The translations under genes and the position numbers were made by a program. Source: Syntrophus sp964555065 (lineage in GTDB: Bacteria > Desulfobacterota > Syntrophia > Syntrophales > Syntrophaceae). Taken from it: a stretch of DNA of 5,815 bases. Within the stretch, counting starts at the first letter, position 1, and the number at the start of each line of letters is the position of its first letter. The notes beneath the pieces were generated by a model. The model saw only the letters and a list, made by a program, of their open reading frames with translations, did not search any database and had not been told where the DNA came from. Location: contig CAZKRB010000101.1 of the NCBI GenBank assembly GCA_964555065.1, positions 1-5,815 of the forward strand, in the 5' to 3' direction. Shown in pieces: positions 1-5,582 of this stretch.

Positions 1-1
1 C

Positions 2-280
2 CAGGTTGTCTTCGTGGACGCCCATGTCGACCCGGCCCTGGAGGAGCTTCACTGCACCCCGGTTTCTCCCGACGAGGCCGGTTTTACCTTCACCCACCAC
101 ATGACACCGGCCACGCTCCTGGCCTTTTTTCAGGCCCTTCACGGCCGCGCACTCGAAGGCCGCCTCGTTTCCATCCACGGCCGCAATTTCGATTTTCACC
201 GGGATCTTTCCCCGGCAACCCTTTCCCTGGTGGAAAAGGCCACGGACCTGATCCTGAGTCTCCTCGGCCGGGACGCTTAA
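2..280 (+). CDS. Hydrogenase maturation protease, [NiFe] type (M52-like), 3' part only
   Basis: Only the last 92 codons are present; the reading frame is open back to the window edge, so the true start lies outside and the GTG at 14 is an internal Val codon. The visible start reads QVVFVDAHVD, matching the conserved VDA stretch of M52 hydrogenase endopeptidases, whose Asp is a metal ligand. It is followed by a THHM motif (about bases 92-103), where the family has its second conserved metal-binding His. The segment SIHGRNFDFHRDLSP and the C-terminal helix fit the family's C-terminal part. Known family role: after Ni insertion, these enzymes clip the C-terminal tail of the [NiFe]-hydrogenase large subunit in the cytoplasm. 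The third metal ligand (Glu, N-terminal) lies outside the window. It ends in TAA, 89 bp before hydF on the same strand. A [NiFe] hydrogenase or related cluster probably lies upstream; the partner is unknown. Confidence 0.75.
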   Translation, partial: QVVFVDAHVDPALEELHCTPVSPDEAGFTFTHHMTPATLLAFFQALHGRALEGRLVSIHGRNFDFHRDLSPATLSLVEKATDLILSLLGRDA

Positions 281-369
281 AAAACCGTTGCCTTTTTCCT
301 TTCTTTTCTGCATGATTTCGTCCCGCTTCCACAGGGAAAGTCATCCGTAGAGTTCAGAGGATAAGGGAA

Positions 370-1626
370 ATGGACACCACCCCGAAAGGAAACCGCCTGC
401 ACATCGCCCTCCTGGGACGCACCAACGTCGGCAAATCCAGTGTGTTGAACCTGGTAACCGGCCAGGATGTCGCCATCACCTCCCCGGTGGCGGGAACCAC
501 GACGGATGTCGTGGAAAAGGCCATGGAACTCCTTCCACTGGGGCCGGTGCTTTTTCTCGATACGGCCGGGCTGGACGACGCCTCGGAACTGGCGTCACGG
601 AGGCTGAAAAAAACGGAGAAAATTTTCGACCGGGCCGATGTCGCGCTGCTGGTGATCGAGCCGGAGGTCTGGGGAAATTACGAAGAGGAAGTGGCAGCGG
701 AAATGAACAAGCGGGGGGTCCCCGTCATCGCGGTGATCAACAAGATCGACCTCCGCCGTCCTTCCGAATCCTTCCTTCGCGACCTGAAGGAGAAAACGCC
801 TCATGTCGTCCCGGTCTCCTGCCTTGACGGCGAACGGCGCTCTTTCTTCCTGGACGCCTTGAAGCGGCGTCTGCTGGAACTGGCCCCCGATGATTTCATC
901 CAGCCGCCGTCCCTCGTGGGCGATCTCCTTCCCCCGGGCGGTCTGGCCGTCATGGTTGTCCCCATCGATCTGCAGGCGCCCACGGGCCGCCTGATCCTGC
1001 CCCAGGTCCAGACGATCCGCGACGCCCTGGATAACGATGCAGCCGCCCTGATCGTGAAGGAGAGGGAGCTATCCGCCACCCTGGCCCTGCTGAACCGTCC
1101 GCCGGATGTCGTTGTCTGCGATTCCCAGGCGATCCTTAAGGTTTCCGCCGATGTGTCCCCGGCCATTCCCCTGACCACCTTTTCCATCCTCTTTGCCCGG
1201 CAGAAAGGGGATCTCGCCACGGCGGCCGAGGGAGCCGCGCAGATTGAAACCCTGCAACCAGGCGACCGGGTGCTCATTGCCGAGGCCTGCTCCCACCACC
1301 CCCTGCAGGATGATATCGGCCGGGTAAAAATCCCCCGCTGGCTGAAGCAGTATGTCGGCGGCGACATCCGCACGGACGTCTCGGCAGGGAGGGATTACCC
1401 GGAAAACCTCTGCGACTACAAGCTGATCATCCACTGCGGCGCCTGCATGCTGACCCGGCGGGAAATGCTCAACCGAATGCAGCAGGCCCGGGAGGCTTCC
1501 ATCCCGATTACCAATTACGGGCTGGCCATTTCCTTCACCCAGGGCGTTGCCCGGCGGACCCTTTCCCCCTTCCCATCCGCCCTGCTCGCCTTTGACCGGA
1601 GGATGAAGAAACTCCGTGCGCCTTAG
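370..1626 (+). CDS. hydF: [FeFe] hydrogenase H-cluster maturation GTPase HydF
   Basis: 418 aa, normal HydF length. The N-terminal GTPase domain (about 1-172) shows the P-loop GRTNVGKS (16-23), switch region SPVAGTTTD (38-46), DTAG (64-67), NKID (124-127) and a G5-like PVSC (148-151). A middle dimerisation domain (about 180-270) follows. The C-terminal [4Fe-4S] domain carries EACSHHP with Cys307 and His309, then HCGAC with Cys356 and Cys359, the family's CxH...HCxxC cluster signature. Known role: HydF is the scaffold that receives the diiron precursor made by HydE and HydG and delivers it to apo-hydrogenase; GTP hydrolysis modulates these exchanges. The ATG start is supported by AGAGGATAAGGG just upstream. 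HydE and HydG are not in the window. The gene lies convergent to a sensory [FeFe] hydrogenase, a plausible client. A run of seven A's (606-612) lies in frame and does not disrupt the gene. Confidence 0.97.
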   Translation: MDTTPKGNRLHIALLGRTNVGKSSVLNLVTGQDVAITSPVAGTTTDVVEKAMELLPLGPVLFLDTAGLDDASELASRRLKKTEKIFDRADVALLVIEPEVWGNYEEEVAAEMNKRGVPVIAVINKIDLRRPSESFLRDLKEKTPHVVPVSCLDGERRSFFLDALKRRLLELAPDDFIQPPSLVGDLLPPGGLAVMVVPIDLQAPTGRLILPQVQTIRDALDNDAAALIVKERELSATLALLNRPPDVVVCDSQAILKVSADVSPAIPLTTFSILFARQKGDLATAAEGAAQIETLQPGDRVLIAEACSHHPLQDDIGRVKIPRWLKQYVGGDIRTDVSAGRDYPENLCDYKLIIHCGACMLTRREMLNRMQQAREASIPITNYGLAISFTQGVARRTLSPFPSALLAFDRRMKKLRAP

Positions 1627-1653
1627 CCGCCCGGAGTCCGGCTAGAACCGGGA

Positions 1654-1790
1654 GTGAGGAGAAAAGAGGAGGGCTTCCTCGGGTTCCGCGTCAACGAGGA
1701 ACTCACAGTTGCGAGCAAGAGGCGCCAGGGGCTTGGGCCCGCTTGCCACTGTGAGCCGAGGAGGCTTCTTCACCGGGTGCGCTTCAAGCG
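1654..1790. repeat. Palindromic element: long inverted repeat between two similar mini-hairpins
   Basis: The 207-bp gap between hydF and the next ORF (1627-1833) holds no recognisable gene but strong symmetry. The arm at 1702-1716 (CTCACAGTTGCGAGC) pairs with 1741-1755 (GCTTGCCACTGTGAG) over 15 positions with one mismatch and one G-U wobble. Its loop contains a nested hairpin, GGGC (1729-1732) with GCCC (1737-1740). On either side lie two related mini-hairpins, GAGGAGGGCTTCCTC (1666-1680) and GAGGAGGCTTCTTC (1758-1771). A further short palindrome, CGCTTCAAGCG, sits near 1780-1790. No T-run follows, so it does not look like a simple terminator of hydF. It could be a REP/MITE-like dispersed element or a structured leader RNA of the downstream ORF. 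The symmetry is read directly from the sequence; the function is unknown. Confidence 0.6.
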
Positions 1791-1833
1791 GAAATCAGAA
1801 CAGCGGCATGAATTCACGAAAGGATAAGAAGCG

Positions 1834-2340
1834 GTGCAGGGACTGAAACTACGGGAAACCAATCTGCGGCGGATCGTCGATGAGAGCGTCAAGGTGCTCC
1901 GGAGGCCTGAGGTTGTCCAGCTTGAACTCCTGGACAACCTCACCGATGGAACGGTGTTCCTGGATCACGAACGCCTGGTCAAAGCCCTGGTGGATCTCGA
2001 AACCAATGCCATCGAAGCCATGCCCCGGGGGGGATGCCTGCGGATCCTCGTTGAAGAAGAGGGAGACCGGGTCTGCATCACCGTTTGCGACACCGGTCTC
2101 GGCATCACAAAGGAACATCTGGACCAGTTGTTTACCCCCTTTTTCACCACCAAACCCGTCGGAGAGGGAACAGGACTGAGTCTTCCTTCCGTTTACGGGG
2201 TGGTCAAGGCCCATGGCGGAGATTTGACGGTGCAGTCCAATGCCGACCCGGCGGAAGGCCCGACGGGGACCAGGATCCGCCTGTCTCTGCCGCGGCGGCT
2301 GATCATGAATGATCCGGAGAGAACGCTGATCCTTCATTGA
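1834..2340 (+). CDS. Orphan histidine-kinase ATP-binding (HATPase_c) domain protein, probably an N-terminally truncated kinase
   Basis: 168 aa from a GTG start; an in-frame TAA lies three codons upstream, so this frame cannot extend further. A weak AAGGA precedes the start. The protein is only a catalytic ATP-binding domain of the NtrB/ZraS style: N-box DLETNAIEAM (54-63, with Asp54 where Asn is usual but the key Asn58 kept), G1 box DTGLGI (86-91), F-box FTPFFTTKP (100-108) and G2 box GEGTGLSLPSVYGVV (110-124, slightly divergent from GLGLS). Its first residues, GLKLRETNLRRIVDESV, correspond to the linker just after the dimerisation/phospho-acceptor domain in full kinases. No HisKA H-box, sensor or membrane segment is found in any upstream frame. 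ATP binding looks intact. It is either a decayed remnant of a sensor kinase cut at the palindromic element, or a stand-alone ATPase acting on a partner. A G7 run (2027-2033) stays in frame. Confidence 0.7.
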   Translation: MQGLKLRETNLRRIVDESVKVLRRPEVVQLELLDNLTDGTVFLDHERLVKALVDLETNAIEAMPRGGCLRILVEEEGDRVCITVCDTGLGITKEHLDQLFTPFFTTKPVGEGTGLSLPSVYGVVKAHGGDLTVQSNADPAEGPTGTRIRLSLPRRLIMNDPERTLILH

Positions 2341-2360
2341 GGAAGCGTGAAGGGCTTTTT
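2330..2360 (+). terminator. Probable rho-independent terminator after the orphan HATPase ORF
   Basis: CCTTCA (2331-2336) pairs perfectly with TGAAGG (2348-2353) across an 11-nt loop, and a T5 run (2356-2360) follows after GC. The hairpin overlaps the last codons and stop of the HATPase ORF. It works in the plus direction only, since no T-run follows on the minus strand, so I see no clear terminator for the convergent operon ending at 2363. The stem is short, which limits confidence. Confidence 0.4.
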
Positions 2361-2362
2361 CC

Positions 2363-3541
2363 TCAGATCATTTCCACCGTGACCTGCTTATCGTGCTTTT
2401 TCAGCTCTTCAATCAGTTCCCGGATATAGACCATTCTCATGGGCTCCCCCCGGACGAGATCGGCGATCTGGTTGGGATTGAGGGCCGTTCCAACCAGCAG
2501 ATGGATATCATCGGCAATGAGCAGATAGCGCGCCAGCCGGGTGGCCGGGTCCGCGTCCTTGGGAAGATCATGAACGGTCCCTGCCTGATGGAGGATTTTA
2601 ACGGCCTGCCCGATGGTCAGGATGCCCTCCGTCACGAGGTCTATCCCTTTTAACAGCGCCGTCGGCGGTGATCCCTTCTTCTTTTTCTGCGAGCCCTCCG
2701 TTCTTTTCCAGGGGGGGACCCATTCCACTTCCAGCTCCTGCCCCAGGATGCGGGCAGCCATCTGAGCCGTACTGCCGCCGCAGATCAGTTTAAATCCCTC
2801 GGCCCCCATCAGGCGGGAAACGGCAAAAGCATCCTGCTCCCTGTTGCTTGGCGGACCGGTAAGGATACAGACGGAAACGGCGGGCCGGACCTTCATGCTG
2901 ATGACCGTTGAATCATCACCCGGCTTATCTTCATAAAACTTCATGCAGGTTCGCGAAAGGGCCTGCGTCAACTGAACCGCGTCCACTCCCGCCTGGACAA
3001 ACCGCTGCACAGCCTGGGCGATGCTGTTCCATCCCCACCCGAGGCGGTAGATGGCCCCCAGTCCTGCATGGTCATACCCGTCGCTGATCAGGACCAGGTA
3101 ATCATTTTCCTGGATTTCAAAGTGGGCCTCGCGGATGATCCGGCCCTTGATGTCCCGTTCCTGCAGAGGCAGCGGCAACAGCTTATTCTCCCGGATGAAG
3201 ATCATGGGCGGGGAATCAAATTCCACCAGGTGGGCCTCCCGTCCGTTATAAACCACCAGGACGGCAAAGGTGGCATAGGCCAGCTTCCGGACACTGCACT
3301 CCGGAAGGGTATCCACCAGCGTCTGCATGACCTCTTCCACCGAGCCTCCCTCTTCAAACATCCGGGCGGCAATTTCCGCGGTGAGGGTGGACAGGATGCT
3401 GGCCTTGACCCCGCTGCCCAGGCCGTCGGAAAGAACGGCAACGAAGGAATCCCTGCCGGACCGGATGATGACGGAATCACCGCAAAGTTCTTCCCCGAAC
3501 TTGTTCAGGCTGTTCCAGGAAAACTCGATGACCTGCCTCAT
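2363..3541 (-). CDS. SpoIIE/PP2C-family serine/threonine phosphatase with an uncharacterised C-terminal domain, sensory-hydrogenase associated
   Basis: 392 aa. The N-terminal part (about 1-218) is a SpoIIE-type PP2C phosphatase: GD (21-22), SDGLGSG (38-44), LISDGYDHA (151-159) and GDDSTV (208-213). Its acidic residues are those that bind Mn2+/Mg2+ in this fold, so it is probably active. There is no signal peptide or transmembrane helix; it is predicted cytoplasmic. Residues about 221-392 form a second domain I cannot assign, with ICGGSTAQMAAR (253-264), EWVPPW (273-278), a Lys-rich loop KKKKG (286-290), TEGILTI (304-310) and YLLIADDIHLLVGTALNP (339-356). The start ATG overlaps the hydrogenase stop codon as ATGA, and GAGG lies just upstream, indicating translational coupling. 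Inferred role: output of the hydrogenase sensor, dephosphorylating a Ser/Thr-phosphorylated regulator; no substrate is visible here. A C7 tract on the coding strand (complement of 2711-2717) stays in frame. Confidence 0.85.
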   Translation of the reverse strand: MRQVIEFSWNSLNKFGEELCGDSVIIRSGRDSFVAVLSDGLGSGVKASILSTLTAEIAARMFEEGGSVEEVMQTLVDTLPECSVRKLAYATFAVLVVYNGREAHLVEFDSPPMIFIRENKLLPLPLQERDIKGRIIREAHFEIQENDYLVLISDGYDHAGLGAIYRLGWGWNSIAQAVQRFVQAGVDAVQLTQALSRTCMKFYEDKPGDDSTVISMKVRPAVSVCILTGPPSNREQDAFAVSRLMGAEGFKLICGGSTAQMAARILGQELEVEWVPPWKRTEGSQKKKKGSPPTALLKGIDLVTEGILTIGQAVKILHQAGTVHDLPKDADPATRLARYLLIADDIHLLVGTALNPNQIADLVRGEPMRMVYIRELIEELKKHDKQVTVEMI

Positions 3542-5262
3542 TTCGCCTCATCCTCTTCCAGGAGTTTCGTCAGGTGAGAGACGATCATCTTGCTTTCCGC
3601 CGTGGTTTCCCCCAAGAGATGGGCAATTTCATGAGCGACGCGCATCTGCTTGTTCACCACTTCCCGGGTCTGGACCAGCGTTTTCTCCTTGAGCATCTGG
3701 AACTTTTTCCGTTCCCGATCCTGCTCCGTAATATTCCGCATGATCGCCACCAGCAGCGGCTGGCCCTCAATGCGGACGATGCTCTGCTCCACCACCAGGT
3801 CGTCACGCAGTTGGGAGATCCTGGAGAGGATCGGCATTCCCGTATTGCGGACGGAGAGGAAGTCGTCCAGGTCATGGATCAGCCAGGAAAGCGGTTCCCC
3901 TTTCATCTCCGGAAGGGAGCATTTGAAAAGCTCTTCCGCCGAGGGCGACATATCCTGAATGGTCAACTTATCATCAATAATAATAATCGAATTGGGCGAG
4001 ACATCCATCACCACCTGGCGCAGGGATTCGGAGCGATTTCTCATATAGGGGACGCACATGGTCACCTCCGCCATGCCCCGAAGGACGGCGATCGCCTTTT
4101 CCCGGCAGCTCGAATAGCCGCAGGCGCCGCAGTTCAGTTCATCCTCCGGCGTATATTTATTGACCCGGCGCAGCACCTCCCGGATCTGCTCTTCGTCGAA
4201 TTCGGGAAGAACCTGCTTCTTGTCCCGGTAGGTCCGCGTCAGCTCGGGCCATTCCTCCCTGGCGATCTTCGGAAAGGGTTGACGGTTGGCCTGGTAATCC
4301 AGGATTTTTTTGCGGGCCTGAAAAATCCCGCCTGGAAGATCCGCCATCGCCGGCCCGTTAATGCAGCCGCCCTTGCAGGCCATTAACTCCACCAGGCGGA
4401 TACCCACCAACTGTCCCGCCCGGATTTCGCTGAGCACGTCCTGACAGGCCTCCAATCCCGTCGTGATCAGGACCTGATTATTCAGAATGTCCGTACTCAT
4501 CCTCGCCGTACCGATCAGCCCCCCCTCGACGGGGAAAAGCCGGGCCAGGGCCTCATCGGACTCCTCGGCAACCGGCTCTCTCTTCGGCAGGAGAATTCCC
4601 TCCTCCCGGAGCCATGCCTGGATGCCCCGGAAGGTCATGGCCGCCTGAATCACACCCGCTACGGCTTCATCCTGGATCTCCCGCTTTTTTGCGAGGCAGG
4701 GACCGATGAAGACAAGATAGGCGTCGAACCCGTATTTCTGCCTCAGCCTCCGCCCATGAGCGATCATCGGGGAAACGATGGGGGCGAGATAGGGGATCAG
4801 GTCGGGGTGAAACTGTTCGATCAGATTGACGACCACCGGGCAGGAGGAGGTAATGACCGGCTGGTGGTCCGACATCTGCTCCACATATTCCCGATGGGCC
4901 AGCCCCACGATTTCCGCCCCGACGGCGGTTTCTTCCGCGGCATAAAACCCTAGTGATTTCAGTGCGCTTTCCATTTCCGAAAAGGTGTTGAAGTCAAAGT
5001 AGGCCGGCGCGGAGGGCGCAACGGAAGCGATCAGGCGCTTCCCTTTCCGCTTTGCCTCCTTGACGTCCAGGGTCGCCCCGCTGCGGACCTTTTTCGCCTT
5101 CTGGGGGCATACGCGGACACAGGTGCCGCAGGTGATGCAAAGTTCCGGAGCAACCTGCACATGACCGTCCTTGACGCGAATGGCTTTCAGCTCGCAGTTG
5201 CGGACGCAGCGAAAGCAGTCGCGGCAGCGGTCGGGATTGGTGATAATAATAGCCTCGTTCAT
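3538..5262 (-). CDS. hydS: Sensory [FeFe] hydrogenase with PAS domain (group C / HydS-like)
   Basis: 574 aa, cytoplasmic. In order: two [4Fe-4S] ferredoxin motifs (Cys13/16/19/23 and Cys42/45/48/52); H-cluster domain about 77-325; an RnfB-type FeS domain with CGAC and Cys378/381/386/403; a PAS domain about 411-510; and a C-terminal helical tail about 515-574. H-cluster loops: L1 ITSSCP (Cys141), L2 GPCLAKKRE (Cys189, Lys192) and L3 ELMACKGGC (Cys296, Cys300), so all four cysteine ligands are kept. The usual L1 is TSCCP; the proton-relay cysteine (CpI Cys299) is Ser140 here, and the L2 Met before PC is Gly187. Known of the family: PAS-bearing [FeFe] hydrogenases such as Thermotoga maritima HydS are slow enzymes proposed to sense H2. 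Inferred: PAS and helices relay the state to the co-transcribed phosphatase. The ATG start has GAAGGAT upstream; the stop overlaps the phosphatase start by 4 bp. Confidence 0.93.
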   Translation of the reverse strand: MNEAIIITNPDRCRDCFRCVRNCELKAIRVKDGHVQVAPELCITCGTCVRVCPQKAKKVRSGATLDVKEAKRKGKRLIASVAPSAPAYFDFNTFSEMESALKSLGFYAAEETAVGAEIVGLAHREYVEQMSDHQPVITSSCPVVVNLIEQFHPDLIPYLAPIVSPMIAHGRRLRQKYGFDAYLVFIGPCLAKKREIQDEAVAGVIQAAMTFRGIQAWLREEGILLPKREPVAEESDEALARLFPVEGGLIGTARMSTDILNNQVLITTGLEACQDVLSEIRAGQLVGIRLVELMACKGGCINGPAMADLPGGIFQARKKILDYQANRQPFPKIAREEWPELTRTYRDKKQVLPEFDEEQIREVLRRVNKYTPEDELNCGACGYSSCREKAIAVLRGMAEVTMCVPYMRNRSESLRQVVMDVSPNSIIIIDDKLTIQDMSPSAEELFKCSLPEMKGEPLSWLIHDLDDFLSVRNTGMPILSRISQLRDDLVVEQSIVRIEGQPLLVAIMRNITEQDRERKKFQMLKEKTLVQTREVVNKQMRVAHEIAHLLGETTAESKMIVSHLTKLLEEDEAK

Positions 5263-5303
5263 AAAATATCCTTCAGGAAATCTCTTTACCGGAGTTTTCC
5301 GTT
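5263..5303 (-). promoter_or_regulatory. Short spacer with ribosome binding site of the sensory hydrogenase gene
   Basis: The 41-bp gap between the ferredoxin stop and the hydrogenase ATG has, on the minus strand, GAAGGAT followed 5 nt later by the ATG at 5262. This Shine-Dalgarno fixes the hydrogenase start. No terminator or promoter is evident in the gap, supporting one operon. Confidence 0.6.
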
Positions 5304-5582
5304 CTATTCTCCCAGTTTTCTCCTCCTCGACTGCCTGTCGAGAGTGCCCATGATCACGTCATAAAAAAAGGCTTCAGCGTCCTCGGGATGAATTCCGCTG
5401 AACTGGCGTTCTCCAACCCGGACGGAAATCCCATTGGAACAGGTATCCATGCAGAAGGCGCCTACGATCTCGGCGCGGTCTGCCACCCCCTCCTCCTCGA
5501 TGCATCTCTGGAGTTCCGATGCCAATTCATCCGAACCGCGCACAGAGCATGAACTGCCGACGCAAATGGTGATCACAAGCAT
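5304..5582 (-). CDS. Thioredoxin-fold [2Fe-2S] ferredoxin (NuoE C-terminal-like)
   Basis: 92 aa. MLVITICVGSSCSVRG opens the protein, with Cys7 and Cys12 (C-x4-C), followed by GAFCMDTC with Cys44 and Cys48 (C-x3-C). This is the four-cysteine pattern of thioredoxin-like [2Fe-2S] ferredoxins, as in the C-terminal half of NuoE/HydC-type subunits. An additional Cys27 is not part of the motif. Length is normal for a stand-alone domain; it ends in a basic tail, RQSRRRKLGE. The frame is open further upstream (ATG at 5615, TTG at 5627), but the ATG at 5582 is preferred because AGGAGAG precedes it and the fold begins there. It is the first gene of the operon, 41 bp ahead of the sensory hydrogenase. Inferred role: cytoplasmic electron carrier exchanging electrons with the hydrogenase's N-terminal clusters, possibly linking it to the redox pool. 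Similar small ferredoxins often accompany multi-subunit [FeFe] hydrogenases. Confidence 0.85.
   Translation of the reverse strand: MLVITICVGSSCSVRGSDELASELQRCIEEEGVADRAEIVGAFCMDTCSNGISVRVGERQFSGIHPEDAEAFFYDVIMGTLDRQSRRRKLGE

Noticed and set aside
801..1434. Long minus-strand ORFs opposite hydF
   Set aside because: They are antisense shadows of hydF, a complete well-conserved gene with every family motif; their translations show no domain.
1627..1660. Terminator of hydF formed by CCCGG/CCGGG repeats
   Set aside because: The stem is short and no T-run follows.
1654..1827. 57-codon plus-strand ORF (GTG start) between hydF and the HATPase ORF, in frame with both
   Set aside because: It runs through the palindromic element, is Arg-rich with no recognisable motif, and contains nothing like a HisKA domain. 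The shared frame with hydF and the HATPase looks coincidental.
2680..2720. Possible programmed frameshift at the A-rich Lys codons or C7 tract in the phosphatase gene
   Set aside because: The frame is continuous through both tracts, the A-run is only five and does not form a canonical slippery heptamer, and no truncated product is suggested by a nearby stop.
3068..4386. Long plus-strand ORFs opposite the phosphatase and hydrogenase genes
   Set aside because: They are shadows in GC-rich coding DNA; low-complexity translations without motifs, while the minus-strand frames contain full catalytic signatures.
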